In this document: positions 10,202 to 20,207 of the stretch, one piece after another
Position numbering within the stretch: position 1 is the stretch's first letter
How the letters are laid out: the number at the start of each line of letters is the position of its first letter
Assembly: GCF_051020765.1 (NCBI RefSeq)
Contig: NW_027469083.1
Span: forward strand, 2,418,001-2,482,000
Direction of reading: 5' to 3'
Source: Lasioglossum baleicum
Lineage: Eukaryota; Arthropoda; Insecta; Hymenoptera; Halictidae
DNA: 64,000 nucleotides
Notes under the pieces: model-generated
Database searches by the model: none
What the model was told of the DNA's origin: nothing
What the model saw: only the letters and a program-made list of their open reading frames with translations
Translations under genes and position numbers: made by a program

Positions 10202-10656
10202 TGTTTATGCACACACTTGTAAGAGGATAACTGGAAGTATCCTGACAAGGATATACAGTGATCGACGAAGGAGGAAGAACTAAACACTTTTCCGATTCAC
10301 TTTAGCACAATCAGAGTTCGTTTATTCACTGATACTAGCGATTGAACGCGCCGTAACAAGATTGTTTGAGAAACGTGCGTTAGTACAATACTGAATACTG
10401 ACTCCGGAAGTTTAGAGTCCGCGTGCGTTGAACAACTGGAATACAGCGTAACGGCGATGGGCGCGTGTGTTTTGCCACGAGTGGTCTCGAAGGAACAGGT
10501 CGTAGTCCGCTGTGTCGAAGACAATCATCCGAATGTTATGAAGATGAGCGGTTGACACACAATTTTCGTCATAAAGTCGAGTAGCGCTGTCGCGACGCCG
10601 AATTGTGTAACGACTTGTGTGGAACTACAGTTAGCCGGGAGTTCGAATACTGAACA
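10202..10656 (-). repeat. BEL 3' LTR, unit 3
   Basis: 455 bp. An AATAAA poly(A) signal lies on the minus strand at 10321-10326. The small minus-strand open frame at 10297-10524 recurs in all copies but looks non-coding. Confidence 0.95.
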
Positions 10657-10657
10657 T

Positions 10658-10759
10658 ACCGCCCGCCTTGGATGTACGCATCCAATAACAGAGGAAACGA
10701 TTTCGATGCAATCAGTCGATGCATTAATTTAAATTGTTCAAATGACACCGCCCGCCTTG
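10658..10759 (-). other. Duplicated polypurine-like tract of BEL
   Basis: CAAGGCGGGCGGT on the minus strand occurs at 10658-10670, right next to the 3' LTR where a polypurine tract is expected, and again at 10747-10759. The same pair is present in the other BEL copies (for example 30829-30930). Confidence 0.6.
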
Positions 10760-10829
10760 ACGCACATGAACGCATTTAGACCATGTAATAGTGCGAGGAA
10801 CATTCTCTCGTAACTATCATTTAGCGGAT

Positions 10830-10924
10830 TTAATTTTCGGGTACATTGTCGGTTTCGCGCGAGAGTTCCTCATTGATGTCAACGGGAAGAAAACAGAGTT
10901 TTACAATCGGACGTTTGTATTCCG
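10830..10924 (-). pseudogene. Displaced 3' end of BEL pol, unit 3
   Basis: The last ~30 codons of the BEL pol frame including its stop, separated from the rest by the copia insertion at 10925-15457. It is continuous with the integrase frame in the uninterrupted copies (stop at 31001 and 45402). 10760-10829 and 10657-10746 are the non-coding 3' leader of the element. Confidence 0.85.
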
Positions 10925-11147
10925 TGTTGAATTATGGAAGCGTTTTACGTATTACTTTTGTTATAGTTTATTTGATAAATCACTTGTATAAATCGGACTA
11001 TTGTGACCTTGTCTATATGCGTGCTTAAAGGCTACTGACTAGTTGAACCATGAGGCAAGTGTTTACAGAGGTCTAGCTTTACGGATGTTATCGTTTACAT
11101 TACACAGATGTCGTTAAATACAATTTTAGCAGTTACCTTCCTTAACA
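10925..11147 (-). repeat. copia 3' LTR
   Basis: 223 bp. It has A at the site reading TGTTGAATTATGG and G in TTTACGGATG, where the other LTR has G and A. Confidence 0.95.
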
Positions 11148-11154
11148 CTTCCTC

Positions 11155-14100
11155 TTAACTGTTAAAATTATTTAACAAGTTACTTCTTAGTTGTTTGAAT
11201 TTTTCAGCACATAGAGGTTTGGTTAGTATATCTGCTATTTGCTGATCTGACGGACAATATTCTATTTCTAGCAAACCTTCTGTATATTTTTCACTTATAA
11301 AATGAAACCTAACGTCTATATGCTTACTTCTACGATGTACTATTCCATTTTTAATTAAACTCATCGCGCTTTGGTTATCTATTAACAGTTTTGCCTTCGT
11401 TTTCTTATTTGTTAAACATTCTAGAATATTCTTCAAATACAATAATTCTTTGCAACATTCCGCTGCTGCTATATATTCGGCTTCAGTTGTAGAGAGTGAA
11501 ACTATGGGTTGTTTACGTGAACACCAGCTGATCGGTCCTCCACCATACATTATTGTATAGCCGGTGGTGCTCTTTCGTGTAGTTATGTCTCCTGCAAAAT
11601 CTGAGTCGCAGTATCCAATAATTTCATCATCTCGTACAGTATCGTTCCAGGTATAGTTTACTCCTAGATTTTTAGTACCCTGTAAGTATCTTAGAATTCG
11701 TTTTGCGTTAGTTATATCTTGATCTGTAGGTTTTTCCATAGATCTACTGACAAAGTTTACTGCAAATGATATATCAGGACGTGTTTTTGTTGTCAAATAT
11801 TGCAAACTGCCTATTAATTCTCTATAAGGAAATTTCTTATCTAATTGTACGTCTAAGTTATTAGTATTTACTTCCTGACTTATAATTGGTGTAGCAACTG
11901 CTTTTGAATTTTCCATGTTATAATTTTCTAATAGTTGCTCAATATAGTTAGTTTGATTTAACTCTACTTTGTTTCGATTCTTCTTTATATTTATTCCTAG
12001 AAAACTCTCAAAACAATCATAAATTTTCACTTTAAATTCTTTACATAATTGTTGTAAAATATATTTCATTACTTTTGTGTTATTACTTACTAACATACCG
12101 TCGTCTACATATATTGCCAATATTGTGAAGTCTTTCTTTGATTTATAAATGCATTGTTCTGATGGAATTGGTTCAAAGCCATTCTGTGTTAGAAATGTCT
12201 TAAATCGCTGATTCCAGTTTGCTGGCGCTTGTTTAAGACCATAAAGTGCTTTTTGCAATTTACATACTTTACCCTTTCTTTCAAATCCTTCCGGTGGCTT
12301 TATAAACAATTCCTCATTCAGATGTCCGTAGAGAAATGCCGTTTTTATATCAAATTTTACTATTTGATAGTCCTTTTGTGCGGATAGAGCTACCATTAGT
12401 CTAAACGCGCTTGAATTCAATACCGGACTATAGGTTTCTTCGTAATCTACTCCTTTTTCTTGTTCGCATCCTCTGACGACTAGGCGAGCTTTGTATCTTC
12501 CGTCATCTTTTATCCTAAAGACCCATCTTGTACTTAGGATTTTTTTGTTTCTTGCTTCAATTTCGTCTTTTAAGATCCATGTTTCATTTTCTTCTAATGA
12601 ATCCTTTTCTTCTTGTATTGCTTCATTCCATTTTTGTGAATCTTCTCCACTGAGAGCTTCTTTATATGTTAAATGAACATAGTAGTTTCCGTATTTATTT
12701 GGAATTTTTATGCTTCGTTTACTTCTTCTTGGAGTTTCTTCAGTACTTATTTGTATGTCTTTCTCTGTTTCATGTAATTCTTTTGCTTCTGTTGTATTTT
12801 TCAACTCTTTCGTTTCTTTTGTATTTTCCAACTCTTCCGGTTCTTTTGTATTTTCCAACTCTTCCGTTTGTTTTGTATTTTCCAACTCTTCCGTTTCTTT
12901 TGTATTTTGTTCTTTATTTTCTTCAATTGATATGATTGGCAGTTTCACCACATTTATCTCTTCATTTCCATTTTCCTTTGTATTGCCAAATATTACATCT
13001 CTGGCATTTATTATTTTCCTTCTTTGTTTGTCCCACAGCCGATAGCCACAGGTTGAATAGCCAACGAATGTGTACTTTTTGCTTCTTTCATCTAATTTCT
13101 TCGTTTGTTTTAGTTCCTTTGCATAAGCATCACATCCGAACACTTGCAGATTTGTAAGATCTGGTATTTTTTTCAACCAATTTTCTGCTGGGGTTTTGTT
13201 ACTTGTTTCAGTAGGGCTTCTGTTTAATAAGTACACTGCAGCGCGTACTGCTTCACCCCACATATTTTTATTTAGACCGGAATCTATTAATAGTGCTCTT
13301 GATTTATCTAGAATTGTTCGATTTAGTCTTTCCGCCTTTCCATTTAATTGAGGAGTATAGGGAATTGTGAAATCCAGGACAATTCCTTTTTCCTGACACC
13401 AGTTCTGTAGCTCTTTGTTTGCGTACTCTCTTCCATTGTCGCATCTTAATTTAGATACTTTCAAGTTCCACATTGTTTCACACTGCTTTAAGTACATTTT
13501 TACTGTTTCTGGTACTTCGTGTTTGGCTTTTATTGGAAAGACTGCTGCAAAATGTGTGTAATCATCGAGAAAGGTTATGAAGTACTTCATTCCGTCCCAT
13601 GTATTTGGTTCTATTGGACCACACACGTCCGTGTGTATTATTTGTAATGGACGTGTTGCTTTTGTTCGTTCTCCCATTAATGGTTTTCGCGTTTGTTTCG
13701 CTTTTACGCAAACTTCGCAGATTTCTGAAATATTAAGATTTTTAGCTGATAAGTTCATACCTTTACTCAGACTGATTAATTTCTTCATATTTGTGAATCC
13801 TAGATGTCCTAGCTTTCGATGCCATTCTTTTGCTTCTTGATTGCAGGTTAGTAGCGCTTCCTTCTCGTTTGTTTTGTTTGTTTGTATTACGTACAGTCCT
13901 TGATCATTCTGCGTACCTTCCAGAATCTTCTTCTCGTTCTTCAATATTTCAACCTTGTTTTTAGTAAATTTTACTTCGCCATTGTTTTGTGTGATGGCGC
14001 TGACTGATAAAAGATTTCTCGTTAATTTTGGAACTAACATAACCTCTTTCAGTGTACAGTTTTCCATTTCAACCTCTCCAAGTGCTTCGCTTTCCATTGT

Positions 14101-15111
14101 CTCGTTTTTCTTTGCTGTTCCTATTTCAACATTTATTGGTTTTACTTCACTTAGGAAACTAATATCATTTACCATGTGATTTGAGGCGCCCGAATCAATA
14201 ACCCATTCACCGTTGGAACCAGTAGTTTTTGTAAAGAAACATACCTTGTCTGTCCTATTTCTATCACTTACGGTATTGCGGGTTTTTCTGAAGAAACAGT
14301 CTTCTTCTGCGTGATTCGTTTTCTTACAGATGCCACATTTTTGCATGTCTCTTTGTGAGAGATTTTTACAATTTCTTGAGATATGACCCTTACGTCCACA
14401 GTTGAAACAGCGTTGCTCCGTCGATCCAGTTCTACAGTTCCTTGTGATATGATTTGTTCCGTTGCATTTGTAGCATTTTTTTACTGCCGATTTGAAAGCG
14501 ACTTGGTCTTCTTGAACATCCTGGACATTTAACCTAGATTCTTCTGTTAAGAGTCTTGCTGTTAAATTGGTTAATGTCTTTTGTTCATTTGACGTCGATT
14601 CCCACGCACTTACAAAATGTTTGTACTGTGCAGGTAACGAGGCTATAATTTTAGTGATTAGCATTGTATCATTTACTGGCTGATCTAGTACATTTAGTTT
14701 GTATGCAAGATTTTCTAATTTACTAATATGAGTAGCTACATCAGTTTCCTTTTTGAAAGTATAATTGAAAAATTGTTGTAATAAAGAGCATTTCTGTTGT
14801 TCAGTGTCTCTTTCATATATTGCGATTAATTTATCGAACATTTCTTTTGAGGACTTACATATTAGTAGATGTGAAAGCGGCTTCTTGTCCACAGATGTGA
14901 TTATCAGTTTTTGCGCCTTTGCGTCCTTTAACGTCCATTCTGATTTCTCTTTGTCCGTTGTCTTTTCTGTAATTTTCATTTCTTCTTTCACCACTTCATA
15001 GACCCCCATGGATTTTAGAATTATAGTTGCTTGAAACTTCCATATTTGAAAGTTTGTCTCGTCTATGAGTTTTTCAATTTGTATCAGTTCTTCAAGTTGT
15101 CTTACGGCCAT
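11155..15111 (-). CDS. copia Gag-Pol polyprotein, intact
   Basis: 1,318 residues in one frame with no breaks. An N-terminal Gag (about 1-205) is followed by three CX2CX4HX4C zinc knuckles (Cys213, Cys235, Cys259 onward). The aspartic protease has Asp306-Ser-Gly. The integrase zinc site is His431/His436/Cys465/Cys468 and the catalytic triad is Asp495, Asp558, Glu594 (D,D35E spacing). Reverse transcriptase carries YVDD at 1001-1004. The C-terminal RNase H has CDSDFAG and STTEAEY motifs. Residues about 736-782, between integrase and reverse transcriptase, are five 9-residue Glu/Lys-rich repeats. The stop codon lies in the purine tract of the 3' LTR. All motifs are present, so the element may be active. 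Confidence 0.97.
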   Translation of the reverse strand: MAVRQLEELIQIEKLIDETNFQIWKFQATIILKSMGVYEVVKEEMKITEKTTDKEKSEWTLKDAKAQKLIITSVDKKPLSHLLICKSSKEMFDKLIAIYERDTEQQKCSLLQQFFNYTFKKETDVATHISKLENLAYKLNVLDQPVNDTMLITKIIASLPAQYKHFVSAWESTSNEQKTLTNLTARLLTEESRLNVQDVQEDQVAFKSAVKKCYKCNGTNHITRNCRTGSTEQRCFNCGRKGHISRNCKNLSQRDMQKCGICKKTNHAEEDCFFRKTRNTVSDRNRTDKVCFFTKTTGSNGEWVIDSGASNHMVNDISFLSEVKPINVEIGTAKKNETMESEALGEVEMENCTLKEVMLVPKLTRNLLSVSAITQNNGEVKFTKNKVEILKNEKKILEGTQNDQGLYVIQTNKTNEKEALLTCNQEAKEWHRKLGHLGFTNMKKLISLSKGMNLSAKNLNISEICEVCVKAKQTRKPLMGERTKATRPLQIIHTDVCGPIEPNTWDGMKYFITFLDDYTHFAAVFPIKAKHEVPETVKMYLKQCETMWNLKVSKLRCDNGREYANKELQNWCQEKGIVLDFTIPYTPQLNGKAERLNRTILDKSRALLIDSGLNKNMWGEAVRAAVYLLNRSPTETSNKTPAENWLKKIPDLTNLQVFGCDAYAKELKQTKKLDERSKKYTFVGYSTCGYRLWDKQRRKIINARDVIFGNTKENGNEEINVVKLPIISIEENKEQNTKETEELENTKQTEELENTKEPEELENTKETKELKNTTEAKELHETEKDIQISTEETPRRSKRSIKIPNKYGNYYVHLTYKEALSGEDSQKWNEAIQEEKDSLEENETWILKDEIEARNKKILSTRWVFRIKDDGRYKARLVVRGCEQEKGVDYEETYSPVLNSSAFRLMVALSAQKDYQIVKFDIKTAFLYGHLNEELFIKPPEGFERKGKVCKLQKALYGLKQAPANWNQRFKTFLTQNGFEPIPSEQCIYKSKKDFTILAIYVDDGMLVSNNTKVMKYILQQLCKEFKVKIYDCFESFLGINIKKNRNKVELNQTNYIEQLLENYNMENSKAVATPIISQEVNTNNLDVQLDKKFPYRELIGSLQYLTTKTRPDISFAVNFVSRSMEKPTDQDITNAKRILRYLQGTKNLGVNYTWNDTVRDDEIIGYCDSDFAGDITTRKSTTGYTIMYGGGPISWCSRKQPIVSLSTTEAEYIAAAECCKELLYLKNILECLTNKKTKAKLLIDNQSAMSLIKNGIVHRRSKHIDVRFHFISEKYTEGLLEIEYCPSDQQIADILTKPLCAEKFKQLRSNLLNNFNS
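12760..12906 (-). repeat. 27-bp repeats inside copia pol
   Basis: Five consecutive degenerate 9-codon repeats (pattern NTKETEELE) in the integrase-reverse transcriptase linker. They keep the reading frame. Confidence 0.85.
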
Positions 15112-15234
15112 GTTTGTTCTGTATCAGAAACCACGTTTTTACTTGGTACGGAATCCGTTCAATCTTCCCGTTTCACTTATCGTTTTTGTTTTTACTTTTA
15201 CTTTATTTATTTTTAATGAACTGGGCCCATAACC

Positions 15235-15457
15235 TGTTGAGTTATGGAAGCGTTTTACGTATTACTTTTGTTATAGTTTATTTGATAAATCACTTGTATA
15301 AATCGGACTATTGTGACCTTGTCTATATGCGTGCTTAAAGGCTACTGACTAGTTGAACCATGAGGCAAGTGTTTACAGAGGTCTAGCTTTACAGATGTTA
15401 TCGTTTACATTACACAGATGTCGTTAAATACAATTTTAGCAGTTACCTTCCTTAACA
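15235..15457 (-). repeat. copia 5' LTR
   Basis: 223 bp, followed on the right by the TTCCG duplication and the rest of BEL pol. The 123 bp between the polyprotein ATG (15111) and the LTR is the leader with the tRNA-iMet primer site. Confidence 0.95.
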
Positions 15458-16441
15458 TTCCGAAGTGGCAGTCTTAACAGTCACGACGCGAGTAATACCG
15501 TCCGCTCCTGGATGGCATTGAATGATACGTGCGAGCTCCCATTTACAGGGTGGCGCGAGGGTGTTTCGAAGAAGGACAATTCGACCCACCGTAGCGAGAC
15601 GATTCGCGGTGTGCCATTTTGGGCGCTGTTGCAATGAGTGGAGGTAATCAGTCGACCATGCCTTCCAGACGCTCTCATACAATTTCCTTAATAATTGCCA
15701 CCGAGTCAGTCGCGAGTCATGCACATCCAAGAGCGAAGCGGACGGTACTGTCGTAATCGCGGTGCCGATCAGGAAGTGACCGGGCGTGAGAGCGGTATAA
15801 TCGTCAAGATTATCTGACGACGGGGCGATCGGGCGGGAGTTCATACATGCCTCAATTTGAGACAGTACCGTGGTCAGCTCTTCGAATGTGAGAGTGGTCG
15901 CGCCGATCACTCGTTTCAAATGATATTTTAGACTTCGGATACCGGCTTCCCACAAACCGCCGAAATGCGGAGCGGAAGGGGGAATGAAATGCCAAGCAAC
16001 TTGATCACTCGCGAGCATGTTTCGCACCGTCGGATCGCGTGTTGCAGCTCGGAATGCCGCAGTCACTTCCCTATCGGCGCCCTGAAAAGTAGTTCCGTTA
16101 TCGCTATACATGGCGACCGGTAGCCCACGGCGCGAGCTGAACCGATCATAACATGCCATGAACGCAGCGGTAGTGTACGACCCTACTAGTTCGATGTGTA
16201 CAGCGCGTGTTGTCATGCAGACGAATAATGCAATATATGCTTTTGTGGACTTGTGTCCGCGTCCGGAGGTGGTTCGCACCGGGATAGGGCCCGCATAATC
16301 CACGCCGCAATGTAAAAATGCTCGTTCGGCGCGAGTAACGCGTACTGACGGAAGGTCTCCCATTAACTCGGAAGGGATCGTGGCACGTTCGCGCGCGCAT
16401 CGAACACATCGGTGTATCACTTGACGCGTCCGCAAAACCAT
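15452..16441 (-). pseudogene. BEL integrase/DUF5641 frame, cut by copia (unit 3)
   Basis: 329 codons. Residues after about 327 are lost because copia inserted at 15457/15463, so the frame ends in the copia LTR. It keeps the catalytic residues Asp48, Asp114 and Glu165 and the C-terminal DUF5641-like region (PGHFLIG, then QQRPKW). The N-terminal ATG is accidental: upstream, the frame was once continuous with the RNase H part of pol before the internal deletion. Confidence 0.9.
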
Positions 16442-19400
16442 GTAATTCTATTTTTTGAATTTGCGCGCCGTGTCCTGTCCATCGCGGTAGTGTCATAGAG
16501 CGAAGAAGAGGGAGTTGAGTGCGATACGTATTCCATACTTCGCGAAGTTCGGGCGGGATGTCGTCGTCCCAACCGCAATTCTTCAACCATAGGCGTTGCA
16601 TCATTATTTTTGCTACGATGACTACAGGAGCGGCCCAACCCAGGGGATCATAAAATCGCGCGATAGTCGATAGGACTTCCCGTTTAGTTGTCGGAAGATC
16701 ATGAGTAATCTGAACTTCGAAGCGAAAAGAATCGGTTTCGGGATTCCATATTATTCCGAGGACTTTCAAGTTATCATCGGGTGATAGCGGTTTGCTCACA
16801 GCAAGACCATGATCGGTGGGATCAATGTCTTCAATTAGCGCGGAGTCATTACTAGCCCACTTCCGCAATGTAAACCCTCCTGCTTTGAGCAGGGCGGTGA
16901 CTTGGTCGCGAGTTTGTCGCGCTCGATTCGGATCATCCGCGCCAAACACGCAGTCATCAACGTAAATCTGATCGCGGAGGACTGACAGCGCGAGAGGATA
17001 TTTGGACCCTTCGTCCCGCGCAAGTTGTTGTAGCACACGTAACGCGAGATAGGGTGCGGGAGCCGTACCGTACGTGACGGTCAGGAGTCGGAAATGTTGG
17101 AACGGAACTGAGGGAGAGTTTCGCCACAAAATCCGTTGATAATCAACATCTCTGGGATCGATGAGGATTTGCCTGTACATTTTTGCGATGTCAGCGATAA
17201 AAACATATCGGTAACGGCGCCATCGTAGAATGACAGCGGCTAGATCCGTTTGTAGTTTGGGTCCGATCAGTAAGTGATCGTTTAACGAGGTCCCATTTCC
17301 TGTTTTCGCGGACGCATTAAATACGACTCGAAGTCGGGTCGTAGCGCTGTGCTCTCGAATAACCGCGTGATGTGGTATGTATACTGTTTGATTTGACGGG
17401 GCTGGTTGGTCTTTAATCTCGACCATGTGTCCGAGCGTCTCGTATTCGGATAAGAATTTCGAATATTCCGCGAAATGTTCTGTAGTTCGTTGCAGACGAT
17501 TCTCCTGTCTTTTGAACATATTCATGACCGCGGGAAGTGATGGTCCAATATGAATTGGAGGCCCCTCGATAAATGGTAACCGAACGATGTATTGTCCCGT
17601 CGAAGTTCGCGCATGCGTGCGTTGGAAATGCTCTTCACATTTTAATTCGGCGGGAGAGAGACGCGTAACAGACGGTAATTCCTCTACTTCCCAAAATCGA
17701 CGAAGCTCGGTATCTAAGTTCTCCGATACGTTACAATGGAAGTTCCCGAATGTAGCCGGGCCAGTTGCTAATGGAACGGGGCCGGAAAGAATCCAGCCTA
17801 ACGTCGTATTTTGCGCTGTAGGCTCGTTATCTGTCCCTTTGCGTAACCCATCCAATAGGAGTAATCCGTAGTGATCAGCACCGATAATTAACTCTATTGG
17901 ATCATTACTGAAGGGGTTTTCGTCCGCCAATGTCAGATCTCGAATATGCGAGAGCGGGTGAGCGGTAATCACACGACTAGGTAGGTAGTTCGACAAAGAT
18001 CTCAGAACGTAAGCGGTGATAGAGTATACCGCATCGGTGTGGCATGATGCGACGGTACACGTTGTTGTCGAGTGACACGCAATCGCATTATTACCGATTC
18101 CGGTGATACTCACCGCGACGCGAGACCGCGGAAGTCGCAACCGTTGAGTTAAATTTTCCGAAATTATTGACACGACCGAACCCTGATCGAGCAAAGCTCG
18201 GACCTTTTCGGAACGGCCCGATGGTGATTGCAATTCGATCCATGCCGTCGCGAGCAGTACTTGTTGTGACGCGGTGATTCGAGGAACGGAACAAGACGCG
18301 ATAAGAGCGGTAACATGGTTATCGACGGGTACTGTTACCGGCGCGGTATCGGTCGCTGACGCGTGCCTGTGCGATGGCGCGGTCGAATTTTCGAAGTGTA
18401 ACAAGGTATGATGTCGCTTGTTGCAAATGTGACAGTTATATGAACTGGAACAATTTTTAAATGAGTGATGTGGACTCAAGCAATTTATGCATCGGTTAGT
18501 TCCCTTTACGAAATCGAATCGTTGCGTGGCGGATTTACTTTTGAATGCAGAACATTTTCCGAGTGTATGATTCTCTTTACAGAGGTCACACACGCTTTTG
18601 GAGATCGCGGTGTTGTGTAAACACGTGGCACGAACGCGACTCGATTTCGCTGTCGCAGATTCCGGTGTTCGTGATATAGTTTCCGACGTGGATGGCGCGA
18701 TGATCCCTAACGCGCGCACTCGTGCTTGTAAGAACGTATCGAGGTCAGAAAACTTCGGGCACTGCGTATCGTTACCCAGATGCAACTCCCAGGCTTTACG
18801 CGACTCGGAATCTAACTTGTTTGTAACAAAGAAAACAAACCAATCATCCCATGCGTCGACCGGACGTTCGAGTTTTGTTAACGCTTTAATTGCTATATTG
18901 GCTTTATCACGTAGACGTCGCAGTAGCGCTGCATCTTCCGAACAAACTTGTGGAAGGTCATGTAACGTTTGCAAATGTGTTGCTACTAGTAACCGTTTAT
19001 TTTCGTATTGCTCGACAAGAAGACCCCACGCGACGGTGAATCCGGCGTCGGTAATAGCAATATTCGTGATGAGATCACTCGCTTCCCCGTTTACGCACGA
19101 CAATAGATATTGGAATTTAGATACGTTTGACAGACCTCGACGTTGGATGATTATCGCTTGGAAGCGATCTCGGAAAGTCTCCCACTCACTTATGGCTCCG
19201 GAAAATGACGGAAGATTCATCGTAGGAAGGCGATTTCCGGCATCGTCGAGATGTGACGCAGGCGTTGCAGGCGTAATTGCAGTTGCAGCTACGGGAGGCT
19301 CTTGACTGGTCAGCTCCCATTTAGAGAGCGCGTCCGCCATGAAGTCGGATGTCCTCACGTATATCTCGTTCAACTCCAAGTAGCGATCGTTGATGAAGTA

Positions 19401-19649
19401 GTCAAGCTTGGACCGATCAGCATCCGTGGCCACAGCAGCGAGTTCTTTATTGATGAGTTTGCATTCAGCAAAGGACTCGCTCAATTTTAGCATTCTATTT
19501 CGAATCGTCGCGGCCGTTAGATTAGTTTTGCCAATCTTCTTGAAATTCTCAAGAGCACGTTCAACAACACGAAAGGCGTCGATTTGTTGTCGAAGCAACG
19601 TCTTGAGGTCGCCCATGGTCGTAGCTGTTGTTACTTTTTCACCTTCCAT
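16146..19649 (-). CDS. BEL Gag-protease-RT polyprotein, 3'-deleted (unit 3)
   Basis: 1,167 codons. Gag region (DUF1759-like, about 140-320) followed by zinc knuckles at Cys354, Cys387 and Cys406 onward. A retropepsin-like protease of the DUF1758/A17 type has Asp488-Gln-Gly. Reverse transcriptase (about 745-920) carries Asp820 and YVDD at 896-899. The RNase H start is ELHGFADAS (1068-1076). From about residue 1077 the protein is out of frame: an internal deletion joins RNase H to the integrase zinc region, with the junction at roughly 16412-16437. The true frame therefore overlaps the integrase frame. It is non-functional for complete replication but could supply Gag. Residues Glu4 and Arg871 are as in the unit 9 copy. 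Confidence 0.93.
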   Translation of the reverse strand: MEGEKVTTATTMGDLKTLLRQQIDAFRVVERALENFKKIGKTNLTAATIRNRMLKLSESFAECKLINKELAAVATDADRSKLDYFINDRYLELNEIYVRTSDFMADALSKWELTSQEPPVAATAITPATPASHLDDAGNRLPTMNLPSFSGAISEWETFRDRFQAIIIQRRGLSNVSKFQYLLSCVNGEASDLITNIAITDAGFTVAWGLLVEQYENKRLLVATHLQTLHDLPQVCSEDAALLRRLRDKANIAIKALTKLERPVDAWDDWFVFFVTNKLDSESRKAWELHLGNDTQCPKFSDLDTFLQARVRALGIIAPSTSETISRTPESATAKSSRVRATCLHNTAISKSVCDLCKENHTLGKCSAFKSKSATQRFDFVKGTNRCINCLSPHHSFKNCSSSYNCHICNKRHHTLLHFENSTAPSHRHASATDTAPVTVPVDNHVTALIASCSVPRITASQQVLLATAWIELQSPSGRSEKVRALLDQGSVVSIISENLTQRLRLPRSRVAVSITGIGNNAIACHSTTTCTVASCHTDAVYSITAYVLRSLSNYLPSRVITAHPLSHIRDLTLADENPFSNDPIELIIGADHYGLLLLDGLRKGTDNEPTAQNTTLGWILSGPVPLATGPATFGNFHCNVSENLDTELRRFWEVEELPSVTRLSPAELKCEEHFQRTHARTSTGQYIVRLPFIEGPPIHIGPSLPAVMNMFKRQENRLQRTTEHFAEYSKFLSEYETLGHMVEIKDQPAPSNQTVYIPHHAVIREHSATTRLRVVFNASAKTGNGTSLNDHLLIGPKLQTDLAAVILRWRRYRYVFIADIAKMYRQILIDPRDVDYQRILWRNSPSVPFQHFRLLTVTYGTAPAPYLALRVLQQLARDEGSKYPLALSVLRDQIYVDDCVFGADDPNRARQTRDQVTALLKAGGFTLRKWASNDSALIEDIDPTDHGLAVSKPLSPDDNLKVLGIIWNPETDSFRFEVQITHDLPTTKREVLSTIARFYDPLGWAAPVVIVAKIMMQRLWLKNCGWDDDIPPELREVWNTYRTQLPLLRSMTLPRWTGHGAQIQKIELHGFADASSDTPMCSMRARTCHDPFRVNGRPSVSTRYSRRTSIFTLRRGLCGPYPGANHLRTRTQVHKSIYCIIRLHDNTRCTHRTSRVVHYRCVHGML

Positions 19650-19752
19650 TTGAAACGTGGTCCAACCGTTTTAGTCCGTTGCACGAATTTTGCTTGCTTC
19701 TTCGCTTGTTTAACTCGTCAATTGCACTGCAATCCGGCTCGAAGGACCATTA

Positions 19753-20207
19753 TGTTTATGCACACACTTGTAAGAGGATAACTGGAAGTATCCTGACAAG
19801 GATATACAGTGATCGACGAAGGAGGAAGAACTAAACACTTTTCCGATTCACTTTAGCACAATCAGAGTTCGTTTATTCACTGATACTAGCGATTGAACGC
19901 GCCGTAACAAGATTGTTTGAGAAACGTGCGTTAGTACAATACTGAATACTGACTCCGGAAGTTTAGAGTCCGCGTGCGTTGAACAACTGGAATACAGCGT
20001 AACGGCGATGGGCGCGTGTGTTTTGCCACGAGTGGTCTCGAAGGAACAGGTCGTAGTCCGCTGTGTCGAAGACAATCATCCGAATGTTATGAAGATGAGC
20101 GGTTGACACACAATTTTCGTCATAAAGTCGAGTAGCGCTGTCGCGACGCCGAATTGTGTAACGACTTGTGTGGAACTACAGTTAGCCGGGAGTTCGAATA
20201 CTGAACA
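19753..20207 (-). repeat. BEL 5' LTR, unit 3
   Basis: 455 bp, next to the tRNA-Tyr primer site (19732-19749). It lies 68 bp beyond the stop of the F-box copy at 20276. Its AATAAA is at 19872-19877 on the minus strand. 19650-19731 is the short Gag leader. Confidence 0.95.

Larger units (their letters stand above)
10925..15457 (-). mobile_element. Ty1/copia retrotransposon, complete
   Basis: 4,533 bp, nested in the BEL pol gene. LTRs are 223 bp (10925-11147 and 15235-15457; TGTTGA to CTTAACA) and differ at 2 positions by eye. Target duplication TTCCG at 10920-10924 and 15458-15462. Primer site at 15221-15234 (CTGGGCCCATAACC on the plus strand) matches the anticodon arm of initiator tRNA-Met, the half-tRNA priming known from Drosophila copia. 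The purine tract AAGAGGAAG lies at 11148-11156. Confidence 0.97.
10202..20207 (-). mobile_element. BEL/Pao retrotransposon with nested copia, unit 3
   Basis: LTRs 10202-10656 and 19753-20207 (455 bp each, no difference seen by eye) with GACTA duplications at 10197-10201 and 20208-20212. Primer site on the plus strand at 19732-19749 reads ATCCGGCTCGAAGGACCA, the 3' end of a tRNA-Tyr, 3 nt from the LTR. Without the 4,533-bp copia element plus its 5-bp duplication the element would be 5,468 bp, about 1.2 kb short of a typical BEL element. This agrees with an internal deletion in pol. Confidence 0.96.

Noticed and set aside
10297..10524. 75-codon minus-strand frame in every BEL LTR
   Set aside because: It lies inside the LTR across promoter and poly(A) sequences. 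Identity between copies reflects recent duplication, not coding constraint.
12666..13157. Plus-strand Phe/Ser-rich frames opposite the copia polyprotein
   Set aside because: They are antisense shadows of the Glu/Lys-rich repeat region of the copia pol gene.
18598..19305. 235-codon plus-strand open frame in BEL elements
   Set aside because: It is exactly antisense to the BEL gag frame, with Arg/Ser-rich composition and no motif.
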